64,000 bases of DNA from Paracoccus homiensis (GCF_900111675.1 NZ_FOHO01000001.1:400783-464782); one strand, 5' to 3'. Counted from the first letter of the stretch, positions 52,738 through 63,688 are shown. Notes: generated by a model not told the origin, from the sequence alone. Made by a program: numbers and translations.

Positions 52738-53631
52738 ATGGGACGCAAGAAGGGCCGCGACATTTCGGGCTGGCTGATCGTGGACAAGCCGGCCGGCATC
52801 ACCTCGACCTCGGTGGTCAACAAGGTCCGGTGGGCGCTGGACGCCAAGAAGGCCGGACATGCCGGGACGCTGGACCCGGATGCGACCGGAGTTCTGGCCG
52901 TCGCTCTTGGCGAAGCCACGAAAACCGTCGCCACCATCACCGATGCGCTGAAATGCTATGATTTCACGATCACCTGGGGTGCGGAAACCACGACCGACGA
53001 CGCTTCGGGCGATGTGCTGCGGCGCAGCGATGCCCGCCCGACCGCGGAACAGATCACGGCCGCGCTGCCCGGTTTCGTCGGCGACATCATGCAGGTGCCG
53101 CCCGCCTTTTCGGCGGTGAAGGTCGATGGCGAACGGGCCTATGACCTGGCCCGCGAGGGCGAAGAGCTGGATCTGGCCGCCCGCCCGCTTTGGGTCGAAA
53201 GCCTGACCCTGCTGGACAGCGATGCCGGGACCGCGCGGCTGGAACTGGTTTGCGGCAAGGGCGGCTACGTCCGATCCATCGCGCGGGATCTGGGGCGCGA
53301 ACTGGGCTGCCTGGGCCATGTCGCGCATCTGCGCCGTGTCTGGTCCGGCCCCTTCGATGTCGAGGATGGCGTTGCCTTCGATCGCATCGACCGCGACACC
53401 CAGAGCTGGGTCGAGGAACAGCTTTTGCCACTGGAATCGGCGCTGACCGATCTGCCGATGCTGCGCGCCACGCCCGAGGGCGCGGTCCGGATCCGCAATG
53501 GCAATCCCGGTCAGGTGACCGGCAGCGCCGAATGGGGCGATCTGGTCTGGGTCAGCGACGCAAGCGGACCGATCTGCATTGGCCGCTATCAGGGCGGCAC
53601 GGTCCAGCCCGAGCGTGTCTTCAACCTGTAG
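52738..53631 (+). CDS. truB: tRNA pseudouridine(55) synthase TruB
   Basis: 297 aa. It forms pseudouridine-55 in the T-loop of most tRNAs. The catalytic Asp is D46 in [19 protein letters not shown]; other signatures are [19 protein letters not shown] near 16-34 and [23 protein letters not shown]-terminal PUA-like extension follows about residue 240. The ATG at 52738 follows a TCCAAGGGGGTTCC ribosome site. Its stop is followed directly by a conserved double-hairpin 3' element. Confidence 0.96.
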   Translation: MGRKKGRDISGWLIVDKPAGITSTSVVNKVRWALDAKKAGHAGTLDPDATGVLAVALGEATKTVATITDALKCYDFTITWGAETTTDDASGDVLRRSDARPTAEQITAALPGFVGDIMQVPPAFSAVKVDGERAYDLAREGEELDLAARPLWVESLTLLDSDAGTARLELVCGKGGYVRSIARDLGRELGCLGHVAHLRRVWSGPFDVEDGVAFDRIDRDTQSWVEEQLLPLESALTDLPMLRATPEGAVRIRNGNPGQVTGSAEWGDLVWVSDASGPICIGRYQGGTVQPERVFNL

Positions 53632-53697
53632 GGGCTGCCGCCCCAATCCACGCGCTGCGTGGATTTCCCCGCGGATATTTGGGCACAGAAGATAGCC
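53631..53697 (+). repeat. 3'-element copy 2 (directly after truB stop)
   Basis: Sense orientation, starting at the last base of the stop: hairpin A (GGGGC, TGCC, GCCCC; 53631-53644), hairpin B (AATCCACGC, GCT, GCGTGGATT; 53645-53665), TCCCC, then GCGGATATTTGGGCACAGAAGATAGCC. The same order and tail follow hslV at 39182-39249. It ends 1 nt before the stop of the convergent NlpC gene. Confidence 0.75.
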
Positions 53698-54516
53698 TCA
53701 GCCGGGGCGGCGGATGCCCAGAAAAGGTCCGTCGCCCGCCGCATCGATTCGGGCGATGGCGTCGGCGATCGGTTCATGGATGACCGCCATTTTCCAGGCA
53801 GTCGCGTGGACCATGACCTGTGGCGACGCCGCGATCGCGACATGACCCGGCCAGAACAGAAGATCGCCGCGCTGGATCTGATCGGCGGCGGGAAACGCCT
53901 TTTCCTGCAGATCGCTGTCGCCCGGGCAGGCAATACCGCATTCCGACAGCGCGATCTGGGCAAGGCCCGAGCAATCGATCCCGGCCCGGCTGTTTCCCCC
54001 CCACAGATAGGGCGTGCCCAGCAGGCTTTCGGCGACCGCGACCGGATCGGGGGCCGCGGTGTCGCCGATATGTTGCAGCGGGACGCAGCCCCCGGTCAGC
54101 AGGCGCGCGAAACCGCCCTCGATCCCCGAAACGGAAAGCCGCGCGCCGATGGACAGGCTGTCCAGTTCAGGCAGCTTCATGTTCGGTCCGGGATAGCGAT
54201 GGGTCGCCGGGGCCGTCACGCGATGGGTTATGGGCGGGCGATCCTGGGTCAGCACCTCGGGGCGCAACCAGCCGCAGTAGGAATCGGCAGCTGCCTGCAC
54301 GAAGACCCAGCCCCGATCCTCATCAATGATGGTCACGTCGGCGCCGAAATTCAGCTGACGGTCGCGGGCGCCGTCGGGCGCTTTCAGCAGATCGGCCAGC
54401 GGCACGGCCAGACGCGCGGGCGTGCCATCGATATAGTCCGGGCGGTCGATCACGCCGCGCAGAGACGCCAGCGCGACACGCGCGGTGGCCGGGGTCAGAC
54501 GGCGATCCAGCGTCAC
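53698..54516 (-). CDS. NlpC/P60 family cysteine peptidase
   Basis: 272 aa; GTG start overlapping the aminopeptidase stop as GTGA. SH3-like segments occupy about 20-125 (DVTIIDEDRGWVFVQAAADSYCGWLRPEVL). The NlpC/P60 domain follows from about 145: the active Cys in AGIDCSGLAQIAL, the His in FWPGHVAIAAS, and a polar partner near VMVHATAWKMA. Such enzymes cleave D-gamma-Glu-DAP bonds in peptidoglycan peptides. No signal peptide is visible, so it may work on recycled muropeptides in the cytosol, which would fit the neighbouring aminopeptidase. Confidence 0.9.
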   Translation of the reverse strand: MTLDRRLTPATARVALASLRGVIDRPDYIDGTPARLAVPLADLLKAPDGARDRQLNFGADVTIIDEDRGWVFVQAAADSYCGWLRPEVLTQDRPPITHRVTAPATHRYPGPNMKLPELDSLSIGARLSVSGIEGGFARLLTGGCVPLQHIGDTAAPDPVAVAESLLGTPYLWGGNSRAGIDCSGLAQIALSECGIACPGDSDLQEKAFPAADQIQRGDLLFWPGHVAIAASPQVMVHATAWKMAVIHEPIADAIARIDAAGDGPFLGIRRPG

Positions 54517-55886
54517 GACAGCACCTGCGGAAGTGCGGCCAGAACCGCCCGCGCCCCTTGTCCGACCCCGCCCTTGGGACGACCCGGCGCGGCGGATGGC
54601 TGCCAGCCGTAGATATCCAGATGCACATAGCGCCCCGCACCTTCGGCAAAGCGGCGCAGGAACAGCGCAGCCGTGATAGAGCCCGCCATTCCGCCCGAGG
54701 GGGCGTTGTCCAGATCGGCGATCTGCGGTTCGATCAGCTTGTCATAGGGGGCCCAGAACGGCATTCGCCACAGTGGATCGCCCACGGCCATGGCCGCCGC
54801 CTGGATCGCGGTCGCGGTCGCGTCGTCATCGCAATAGAAGGGCGGCACGTCCGGCCCCAGAGCCACGCGCGCGGCACCGGTCAGCGTCGCGAAGGACAGG
54901 GTCAGATCGGGCGATTCCTCGGCCGCGAAGGTCAGCGCATCGGCCAGGACCAGCCGCCCTTCGGCATCGGTATTGTTGACCTCGACCGTCAGGCCCTTAC
55001 GGCTGGTCAGCACATCGCCGGGGCGAAAGGCGTTGCCGGCAATGCTGTTTTCCACCGCCGGGATCAGCACCCGCAAACGGACCCCCTGCGCCGCGCCGGT
55101 GCCCGCCAGCATCCGCACAAGACCCAGCACCGTCGCCGCCCCGCCCATGTCCTTTTTCATCAGTCCCATGGAGGAGGGCGGCTTGATGTCCAGACCGCCG
55201 GTGTCGAAACAGACGCCCTTGCCCACCAGCGTCAGCATCGGCCCATGATCGCCCAACCGCATGTCGATCAGGCGGGGGGCCTGTTCGGCGGCGCGCCCGA
55301 CGGCATGGATCAGCGGAAAATTCGCCGCAAGCAATGCCTCGCCCGTCGTCACGCTGATGCTGGCAACGATCTCTTGCGCCAGATCGCGGGCCACCTGTTC
55401 CAGTTGATCCGGACCCATATCGCTGGCGGGTGTGTTGATCAGATCGCGGGTCAGGAATTCGCCCGCGGCAATCGCCTCGATCCGGGCGGCGTCAACGCCC
55501 TCGGGACAGACCAGGCGCGGGCCGTCGGCCGCCTCGCCCTTGTAGCGGGTAAAGCGGTACTGACCCAGCAGCCAGCCCAGCGCGATCTGATCGGGATCGA
55601 AGCCCGCGGGCAGATCCGCCAGATACCAGTCACCCCTGGGCAGCGCCTTTCCGGCCGCGAACTGGAACCGTTCGCGTGCGTGGTCGGTGGGCCCACCCAA
55701 GCCCAGCAACGCGCCCGCGACGCCGCCCTTGCCGTCAGGCAACAGGCAGATGTCCCCGGATTTCCCACTGAAACCGCAGGCGGTGGGCCAGTCGCCCGCA
55801 TTTGCGCCGGCGGGGATCGCAGCCCCTTTCAGCACCGGCCAAAGCGGTTTGGCATCGTTCGAGGCGGGGGCGAATTGGGGGCGCAT
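54513..55886 (-). CDS. Leucyl aminopeptidase family (M17) protein
   Basis: 457-aa M17 metallopeptidase. The two-zinc active site is clear: VGKGVCFDTGGLDIKPPSSMGLMKKDMGGA near 215-244 and the signature NNTDAEGRLVLADAL near 302-316. It removes N-terminal residues from peptides. It is translationally coupled to the NlpC/P60 gene, so the pair may degrade peptidoglycan-derived or other short peptides together. The N-terminal domain is typical of the family. Confidence 0.94.
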   Translation of the reverse strand: MRPQFAPASNDAKPLWPVLKGAAIPAGANAGDWPTACGFSGKSGDICLLPDGKGGVAGALLGLGGPTDHARERFQFAAGKALPRGDWYLADLPAGFDPDQIALGWLLGQYRFTRYKGEAADGPRLVCPEGVDAARIEAIAAGEFLTRDLINTPASDMGPDQLEQVARDLAQEIVASISVTTGEALLAANFPLIHAVGRAAEQAPRLIDMRLGDHGPMLTLVGKGVCFDTGGLDIKPPSSMGLMKKDMGGAATVLGLVRMLAGTGAAQGVRLRVLIPAVENSIAGNAFRPGDVLTSRKGLTVEVNNTDAEGRLVLADALTFAAEESPDLTLSFATLTGAARVALGPDVPPFYCDDDATATAIQAAAMAVGDPLWRMPFWAPYDKLIEPQIADLDNAPSGGMAGSITAALFLRRFAEGAGRYVHLDIYGWQPSAAPGRPKGGVGQGARAVLAALPQVLS

Positions 55887-55964
55887 GACTCACTCCGTAA
55901 TTGTCGCGCCAGACTACAGGCTGCCCACGCCCCTGCAAGGGCAAGCCTGATCACCAAACCTTTG

Positions 55965-56342
55965 TCAGCCCAGTTCGCTGCGGTCCCAGATCGCGGTCAG
56001 CGACTGATTCCCGATCCGCATCAACCGCGCCCGCACTGCGGCAGCCGCGCCCATGTCGTTGCGTTCAAGACAGTGCCCCAGATCCATCGCAACCCCGGCA
56101 AGCGAGACCAGCCCCACCTGCCAAGCCAGCCGTGCCAGCCCATCCGCCTGCGCAATTCCCTGCGCCATATCCCCCTGCGACAGCGCATCGTCCACCGTCG
56201 TCAGCGTCTGCGCCAGCTGTTCCAGCGCCAGTCCAATCACATTCTGTGCGGCACTTTCGCCAAGTTCATTGACGATATCCCCGACGCGACGCGCATCCAC
56301 GCGCACGGGTTCTGATACGGCCAAAGCCGTGATCTGTGCCAT
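55965..56342 (-). CDS. Small all-helical hypothetical protein (HPt-like shape)
   Basis: 125 aa, not recognised. It is predicted entirely helical and soluble. The stretch GIAQADGLARLAWQVGLVSLAGVAMDLGHCLERNDMGAAAAVRARLMRIGNQSL is laid out like histidine-phosphotransfer domains (AHxLKGSxxxxG followed by xxLExxxxxGD), but the phosphorylatable His is replaced by Asp66 or nearby residues. If related, it would be a pseudo-HPt. This is shape similarity only. It is a single gene between leucyl aminopeptidase and carbonic anhydrase, with the ATG after TCGGAGGCAACTGGA. Confidence 0.6.
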   Translation of the reverse strand: MAQITALAVSEPVRVDARRVGDIVNELGESAAQNVIGLALEQLAQTLTTVDDALSQGDMAQGIAQADGLARLAWQVGLVSLAGVAMDLGHCLERNDMGAAAAVRARLMRIGNQSLTAIWDRSELG

Positions 56343-56482
56343 TCCAGTTGCCTCCGATCCTTCATTCGTGAATTGGGACTATCGCGAACAGGAATGAAGG
56401 AAGCTTTAGGCCGCCCTGCAAAAACCTCTCGAATTTTGTGTAATTGCCGCCTATCAAGACGGGCAAATCTGCGAGGTCAGCC

Positions 56483-57130
56483 ATGCATAACGTCCGCCCA
56501 CTTCCGCAATATCTGGTCAGCCGCTATCACGGTTGGAAAGCCACCACCTATTCCGAGAACAGCGCCTGGTATCGCCGCCTGTCCGATGAAGGTCAGCGCC
56601 CGCGCGCGATGGTGATTTCCTGCTGCGACAGCCGTGTGCATGTCACCGGCATCTTCGGCGCCGAAACGGGCGAATTCTTCATCCACCGCAATATCGCCAA
56701 CCTTGTCCCGCCCTACGCGCCCGACGGGCAGCAGCACGGCACCTCGGCCGCGGTCGAATATGCGGTGACCGCGCTGAAGGTCGCGCATCTGATCATCGTC
56801 GGCCATACCAGCTGCGGCGGCGTTGCCGGGTGCCATGCGATGTGTTCGGGCAAGGCCCCCGAACTGGAAGAGAAATCCAGCTTCGTCGGTCGCTGGATGG
56901 ACATTCTGCGTCCCGGCTATGAACGCATCAGCGACCTGCCCGAGGACCAGCAGGTCAGCGCGCTGGAACGCGAGGCGGTGATGGTCTCGATCGGCAACCT
57001 GATGACCTTCCCCTTCGTCAAATCGGCGGTCGAGGCAGGCACGCTGAGCCTGCATGGCCTGCTGCATGACATCCGCGAAGGCACACTGTGGCAGGCCGAG
57101 GATGCCGGCCGCGTCTGGAACCAGATCTGA
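56483..57130 (+). CDS. Beta-class carbonic anhydrase
   Basis: 215 aa; interconverts CO2 and bicarbonate. Zinc ligands are C47 (in SCCDSRV with the D49-R51 dyad), H108 and C111 (in VGHTSCGGV). FFIHRNIANLVPPY and HGTSAAVEYAV are further family marks. No signal peptide, so cytosolic. The ATG follows GCGAGGTCAGCC. It is convergent with the DedA gene. Confidence 0.95.
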   Translation: MHNVRPLPQYLVSRYHGWKATTYSENSAWYRRLSDEGQRPRAMVISCCDSRVHVTGIFGAETGEFFIHRNIANLVPPYAPDGQQHGTSAAVEYAVTALKVAHLIIVGHTSCGGVAGCHAMCSGKAPELEEKSSFVGRWMDILRPGYERISDLPEDQQVSALEREAVMVSIGNLMTFPFVKSAVEAGTLSLHGLLHDIREGTLWQAEDAGRVWNQI

Positions 57131-57135
57131 TCCGG

Positions 57136-57735
57136 TCAGTCCTCGGGTTGCCACCTGAGGACGCGCCACAGATAGGCCGCGACCAGCGCGGCCACCACCG
57201 CGGTCGAGACCGGGTTCAGCCAGGCCGAGACCCGGTCGTATGCATCGCCCAGAAGATAGCCTGCCCCGGCCAACGCGGCGCACCAGACCGCCGTACCCAG
57301 CCCCGAGAACAGCAAAAAGCGCGGCAAAAACATCCGCGCGATTCCGGCGGGCACGGAAATCAGCGTTCTGACAGTCGGCACGAAACGCCCGAAAAACACC
57401 ACGCTGCGGCCATGCCGGTCGAACCAGCCCTGCGCCCGGTCAAGTTCTGCCGGGGTCATGGTCAGCCAGCGGCCATGACGCCGAACCAGCTTGCGCAGGC
57501 GACGCTCGCCGAAGATCAGCCCCACCAGATACCACAGATAGGCCCCGGCCAGCGATCCCGCCGCGCCCGCGCAGACCGTCAACCAAAGCGAGGTCGCGCC
57601 GCTTGCCGCGTTGAACCCGGCCAGCGGCATGATCAGTTCGGACGGAATCGGCGGAAAGACGTTTTCCAGAAACATGAGGGCGGCGATGGCCCATGCCCCG
57701 CCGCCCTCAAGAAAACTGGTGATCCAGTCGAACAA
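57136..57735 (-). CDS. DedA family inner-membrane protein
   Basis: 199 aa with about five hydrophobic segments. The DedA signature is present: FLENVFPPIPSELIMPLAGF near 22-41 and a conserved region GRSVVFFGRFVPTVRTLISVPAGIARM near 110-136 with the functionally important Glu/Arg residues. DedA proteins flip lipids or support membrane homeostasis. The start lies 3 nt after the asd stop, so they are probably co-transcribed, although unrelated in function. Confidence 0.93.
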   Translation of the reverse strand: MFDWITSFLEGGGAWAIAALMFLENVFPPIPSELIMPLAGFNAASGATSLWLTVCAGAAGSLAGAYLWYLVGLIFGERRLRKLVRRHGRWLTMTPAELDRAQGWFDRHGRSVVFFGRFVPTVRTLISVPAGIARMFLPRFLLFSGLGTAVWCAALAGAGYLLGDAYDRVSAWLNPVSTAVVAALVAAYLWRVLRWQPED

Positions 57736-57737
57736 GA

Positions 57738-58760
57738 TCAGCCCTTTTTCAGAACCCGGTTGCCCAACAGTTCCGCGATCTGAACCGCGTTCAGGGCCGC
57801 GCCCTTGCGCAGGTTGTCACTGACGCACCACAGGTTCAGGCCGTTCTCGATGGTGCTGTCCTGACGGATGCGGCTGATGAAGGTGGCGAAATCGCCCACG
57901 CATTCGACCGGGGTCGTGTAGCCGCCGGGCTCGCGCTTGTCGACGACCATGATGCCGGGTGCCTCGCGCAGGATGTCGCGGGCCTCGTCCTCGTCCAGGA
58001 AATCCTCGAACTCGATATTGATGGCTTCCGAATGGCCGACGAAGACCGGAACGCGCACGCAGGTCGCCGTGACCTTGATCGAGGCATCGACGATCTTCTT
58101 CGTTTCCGCGACCATCTTCCATTCTTCCTTGGTCGAGCCGTCTTCCATGAAGACGTCGATCTGCGGAATCACGTTGAAGGCGATCTGCTTCTGGAACTTC
58201 GACGGCTCGACCTCCTGACCCGGCACATACATGCCCTTGGTCTGGTTCCACAGCTCGTCCATGCCTTCCTTGCCCGAACCCGACACCGACTGGTAGGTCG
58301 AGACGACGACGCGCTTGATGCGGGCGCGGTCATGCAGCGGCTTCAGCGCGACGACCATCTGTGCGGTCGAGCAGTTGGGGTTCGCAATGATGTTCTTTTT
58401 CGAATAGCCGGTGATGGCTTCCGGGTTCACCTCGGGGACGATCAGCGGGATATCGGGGTCATAGCGATAGAGCGAGCTGTTATCGATGACCACGCAGCCG
58501 GCCTTGGCGGCGACGGGCGCGTATTTCTTGGTCGCGTCCGAGCCGATGGCGAACAGTGCCATGTCCCAACCGGTAAAGTCGAACTGGTCGATGTCCTGGA
58601 TTTTCAGGGTCTTGTCACCAAAGCTGACTTCGGTGCCCTGCGACCGGCGCGAGGCAAGGACCGCGATCTCATCGACCGGGAACTGGCGCTCGTCCAGGAT
58701 GTTCAGCATTTCGCGGCCCACATTACCCGTGGCGCCCGCAACAACGACTTTGTAGCCCAT
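57738..58760 (-). CDS. asd: Aspartate-semialdehyde dehydrogenase
   Basis: 340 aa. It reduces aspartyl phosphate to aspartate semialdehyde, the branch point for lysine, threonine and methionine. The nucleotide motif is VVAGATGNVGREMLNIL near 5-21; the catalytic Cys is in IANPNCSTAQMV near 130; YQSVSGSGKEGMDEL and CVRVPVFVGHSEAINIEF are also family marks. It works upstream of DapB (50599). The ATG follows AGGAGTCCCCA. Confidence 0.96.
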   Translation of the reverse strand: MGYKVVVAGATGNVGREMLNILDERQFPVDEIAVLASRRSQGTEVSFGDKTLKIQDIDQFDFTGWDMALFAIGSDATKKYAPVAAKAGCVVIDNSSLYRYDPDIPLIVPEVNPEAITGYSKKNIIANPNCSTAQMVVALKPLHDRARIKRVVVSTYQSVSGSGKEGMDELWNQTKGMYVPGQEVEPSKFQKQIAFNVIPQIDVFMEDGSTKEEWKMVAETKKIVDASIKVTATCVRVPVFVGHSEAINIEFEDFLDEDEARDILREAPGIMVVDKREPGGYTTPVECVGDFATFISRIRQDSTIENGLNLWCVSDNLRKGAALNAVQIAELLGNRVLKKG

Positions 58761-58835
58761 TGGGGACTCCTGTTTTCTGCGGTTGACCGCGTGTAGCGCA
58801 CCGGGGGCAAGGATGGAAGGGGCGGCGCTGTGGGC

Positions 58836-60138
<1,303 letters not shown>

Positions 60139-60142
<4 letters not shown>

Positions 60143-61170
60143 GCCAGCATCTCGCGATACACGTCGATCAGCGCCTGCGCCTCGACCTTGATGTCGTGAT
60201 GGGTGACGGCATGATCGCGGGCGGCCCGCGCCGCAAGCAGGCGCGCCGCATCATCATCCAGCCATTGCGCAATCGCATTGCGTATCGCGGTGGGATCGTC
60301 TGGCGGGATCAGGCTGCCGGTGGCAGGTGTCAGCAATTCCTCGAACGCGCCGACGCGGGTGGCGACGACCGGCACGCCGCATGACATCGCCTCAAGCACG
60401 GTCAGGCCGAACCCCTCCCAGCGTTGCGGGGCGACATACAGATCCAGCGCGCCATACCAATCGGCCATGCGATCCACGGTGACCTCGGGCAGGAACAGGA
60501 TGCGGTCGCCCAGCCCCGCCGCCCGCACCTGCGCGTGAAGATCGGCCAGATAGGCGCGGTGCTTTTCGGTGGCCCGCCCCATGACCAGCGCGGTGACCTG
60601 CGGCCGGTCCGGCAGCAGATCCATCATCGCCCGCACGAAATCGCCCGTGCCCTTCTGTTCGCGGATCCGGCCATAGCACCCGACCAGCACCTGATCCGCG
60701 GGCAGTCCCAGATTGCCCCGCAAGGCCGCGCGATCCGGTGGCGGGGCGAATCCGGCGGTGTCGATACCGTGGTGGATCACATCGGCGGGCCGTTCCAGAT
60801 AGGCCGCGCCCTTGGCCGAGGTCGCCACGACCCGATCCATCCGTGCAATCAGCCATCGCGTATAACCGCTGTGCCTGCGCTGCGAGGCAGAGGTGAACAG
60901 CAGCCGGAATTTCCGGCCCAGCACCCGGCGCAGGACCAGACCCAGCGCCATTTCGGTATTGCGCCGCGCATGCCAGACCCGCCAGCGGTCGCGCGGCAGC
61001 ACCGCCATGCGCCACAGCGGCACATGCGGCACCTCGGGCGGAAGGCCCGGCCCTGTCGCGCGAATGTCGATGCTGCGTGCTTGTACCGGCACCAGCCGCA
61101 CCACCGTCGCCGTCACCCCCGACAGCCTGCGTTTGAGGTTCGGCGCGATTACCAGCGGTGTCTGTGCCAT
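60139..61170 (-). CDS. Glycosyltransferase family 4
   Basis: 343 aa from ATG 61170, which follows GGAGGATCCC. The GT-B fold ends with the nucleotide-sugar site LYVAPQRWEGFGLTVLEAMSCGVPVVATRVGAFEELL near 250-286, the EGFGLTVLEAM motif typical of GT4. VGCYGRIREQKGTGDFVRAM is a further mark. It probably builds a surface polysaccharide or lipid A core sugar. It is the first gene of a three-gene minus-strand unit with GT29-like and bluB. Confidence 0.92.
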
Positions 61171-61337
61171 GGGATCCTCCGGCCGTTGCGGGGAACCCGC
61201 GTCGCGATGCCCGGCACCATAACCAAGCCGCCGCCCTTCCGATAGCCCCGCCCCCGCCCGCCCCTGCCGCGGTGGCGCGATCTTGACCGCGGGACGGGTG
61301 GGGTCTAACCCGCGATGGCACATCAGGAGGATCGCAG

Positions 61338-62459
61338 ATGACCGCCCCATATTCGCTTCTTATCCTTCCCGGCGACGGCATTGGCCCCGAAGTCATGGCC
61401 GAGGTCACGAAGGTGATCGACTGGTTCCAGACCAATCGCGGCATGAGCTTCACGGTCAGCCATGACGATGTGGGCGGCGCGGCCTATGACCGCTATGGCA
61501 AGCCTTTGGCGGATGAAACCATGGCCAAGGCCCAACAGGTCGATGCGGTGCTGCTGGGCGCCGTGGGCGGACCGAAATACGACGATCTGGATTTCAGCCT
61601 GAAACCCGAACGCGGCCTGCTGCGCCTGCGCAAGGAAATGGACCTGTTCGCCAATCTGCGTCCGGCCCAGTGCTTTGACGCGCTGGCCGATTTCAGCAGC
61701 CTCAAGCGCGACGTGGTCGCGGGGCTGGACATCCTGATCGTCCGCGAACTGACCTCGGGGGTCTATTTCGGCGAACCGCGCGGCATCCATGCCGATGACA
61801 ACAACCCCGACAACGAAGGTGGCCGCGTCGGCATCAACACCCAGCGCTATACCAGCGGCGAGATCCGCCGCGTCGCGCGCTCGGCCTTTGAACTGGCCAA
61901 GCGTCGCGGCAACAAGGTCTGCTCGATGGAAAAGGCCAATGTGATGGAATCGGGCATCCTGTGGCGCGAAGAGGTCCAGTGGGTCCATGACAACGAATAT
62001 CCCGAGGTCGAGCTGTCGCACATGTATGCCGACAACGGCGCGATGCAGCTGGTCCGCAACCCGCGCCAGTTCGACGTGATCGTGACCGACAACCTGTTCG
62101 GCGATGTGCTGTCGGACGCCGCCGCGATGCTGACCGGCAGCCTTGGCATGCTGCCCTCGGCCAGCCTTGGCGCGCCGATGGCCAATGGCCGCCCCAAGGC
62201 GCTGTACGAACCCGTGCACGGCAGCGCGCCCGACATCGCCGGTCAGGGCAAGGCCAATCCGATCGCCTGCATCCTCAGCTTTGCGATGGCGCTGCGCTAT
62301 TCCTTCGATCAGGGCGACGCCGCAGCCGAGCTGGAACGCGCGGTCGAGCAGGTTCTGGCCGACGGCGTGCGCACCGCCGACCTGATGGGCCCCGAAGGCG
62401 GCACCCCGGTGTCGACCTCGGACATGGGCGACCGGATCATCGCGGCCCTGTCCGCCTGA
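61338..62459 (+). CDS. leuB: 3-isopropylmalate dehydrogenase
   Basis: 373 aa. It oxidises and decarboxylates 3-isopropylmalate with NAD+ in leucine synthesis. It begins [17 protein letters not shown]; the substrate site has [20 protein letters not shown] near 91-110, [11 protein letters not shown], and VMESGILW; the metal site has [15 protein letters not shown] near 249. The ATG follows a strong AGGAGGATCGCAG ribosome site. leuA/C/D are not in the window, as usual in Rhodobacterales where leu genes are dispersed. Confidence 0.97.
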   Translation: MTAPYSLLILPGDGIGPEVMAEVTKVIDWFQTNRGMSFTVSHDDVGGAAYDRYGKPLADETMAKAQQVDAVLLGAVGGPKYDDLDFSLKPERGLLRLRKEMDLFANLRPAQCFDALADFSSLKRDVVAGLDILIVRELTSGVYFGEPRGIHADDNNPDNEGGRVGINTQRYTSGEIRRVARSAFELAKRRGNKVCSMEKANVMESGILWREEVQWVHDNEYPEVELSHMYADNGAMQLVRNPRQFDVIVTDNLFGDVLSDAAAMLTGSLGMLPSASLGAPMANGRPKALYEPVHGSAPDIAGQGKANPIACILSFAMALRYSFDQGDAAAELERAVEQVLADGVRTADLMGPEGGTPVSTSDMGDRIIAALSA

Positions 62460-62473
62460 TATATTCGCCACAA

Positions 62474-62498
62474 CCGGCGCGCGATCTTCGTGCGCCGG
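62474..62498 (+). terminator. Hairpin after leuB
   Basis: CCGGCGC / GCGCCGG, 7 bp, 11-nt loop, 15 nt after the leuB stop. No U-run, so only terminator-like. Confidence 0.4.
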
Positions 62499-62564
62499 GC
62501 TGCGGCCCTTGACTTTCCCCGCTGCGAATCCAGACCTTGCCGCATGACGGATCAGGGGAACGGC

Positions 62565-63521
62565 ATGGGTGGCGACAATATCAAGGGGGCTTTTTTGGCG
62601 CTGCTGGCGATGGGCCTTTATGCGACCCATGACGTCATCATCAAGACGCTGGGGGCAAGCTATCCACCGCTTCAGATCCTGTTCTTCTCGTCGCTGATGT
62701 CCTTCCCGCTGGTGTCGATGGTGCTGATGCGCGACCCGACCCACGGTACGTTGCGCCCGGCCCATCCCGGCTGGGTCGCACTGCGCACCGCCTGCGGCAT
62801 CCTGGCCGGGATCGGCGGCTTCTACGCATTCTCCAGCCTGCCACTGGCGCAGGTCTATGCGATCCTTTTCGCCGCCCCATTGCTGGTGACGATCCTGTCC
62901 ATCCCGATCCTTGGCGAAAAGGTCGGCATCCACCGCTGGATGGCCGTCATCGCGGGCCTGCTGGGCGTGCTGATCGTGCTGCGTCCCGGCGCCCGCTCGT
63001 TGGAAATTGGCCATCTGGCCGCCCTGATCGGCGCCGTCGGCAGCGCGACCGCCGCCGTGATCGTCCGCAAGCTGGGCCGCTCGGAACGGCCTCTGGTCCT
63101 GCTGATGTGGCCGATGCTGGGCAATTTCGTGCTGACCGGAGCCTCGCTGGGGCTGGACTATCGCCCGATGCAGCTTCAGCATCTGGCCCTCACGGGCGTC
63201 ATCGCCGCCTTCGGACTGCTGGCCGGGTTCCTGCTGATCCAGGCCTACCGCGCGGGCGAAGCCGCCATCGTCGCCCCGATGCAATATTCGCAGATCCTGT
63301 GGGCCACCGGATATGGCTGGGTGCTGTTCGGCGAAACCCTCGACCTGCCCACGCTGATCGGGGCGTCCGTCATCATCGCCTCGGGCATCTATATCGTCTG
63401 GCGCGAGAAAAGCGGCGGCAACTCGACCAACCGCCCGGTCACCGCCTCGCGACTGCGCGCCGAGACCGTCACCGCCCCCAAAACCACGTTGCTGCAAAGA
63501 TTATGGCAACCCCGCGACTAA
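62565..63521 (+). CDS. EamA/DMT-superfamily transporter
   Basis: 318 aa with ten predicted membrane helices arranged as two EamA repeats (first from FLALLAMGLYATHDVIIKTLG, second from ALIGAVGSATAAVIVRKLG). QVYAILFAAPLLVTILSIPILGEKVG is the usual end of the first repeat. It is a drug/metabolite exporter of unknown substrate. I chose the ATG at 62565 (after AGGGGAACGGC), with a slightly longer alternative at 62544. A tRNA gene follows 47 nt downstream. Confidence 0.9.
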   Translation: MGGDNIKGAFLALLAMGLYATHDVIIKTLGASYPPLQILFFSSLMSFPLVSMVLMRDPTHGTLRPAHPGWVALRTACGILAGIGGFYAFSSLPLAQVYAILFAAPLLVTILSIPILGEKVGIHRWMAVIAGLLGVLIVLRPGARSLEIGHLAALIGAVGSATAAVIVRKLGRSERPLVLLMWPMLGNFVLTGASLGLDYRPMQLQHLALTGVIAAFGLLAGFLLIQAYRAGEAAIVAPMQYSQILWATGYGWVLFGETLDLPTLIGASVIIASGIYIVWREKSGGNSTNRPVTASRLRAETVTAPKTTLLQRLWQPRD

Positions 63522-63568
63522 GAGGGCTTGCATTTCCCGCCCACCCACGCTACCTGCCCACCCACGGT

Positions 63569-63645
63569 CGGAGCGTAGCGCAGCCTGGTAGCGCACCTGC
63601 TTCGGGAGCAGGGGGTCGGAGGTTCGAATCCTCTCGCTCCGACCA
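63569..63645 (+). tRNA. tRNA-Pro (CGG)
   Basis: 77 nt in cloverleaf form. Acceptor arms CGGAGCG and CGCTCCG pair perfectly, followed by A and an encoded CCA. The D-loop has AGCCTGGTAGCGC; the anticodon stem CCTGC / GCAGG frames loop TTCGGGA, giving anticodon CGG; the T-loop contains GGTTCGAATCC. A C-rich 47-nt segment separates it from the EamA gene. Confidence 0.97.
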
Positions 63646-63688
63646 ATTTCCCGATGTGTTGATTGCCACTGAAGTCTTCCTCAAGTGG

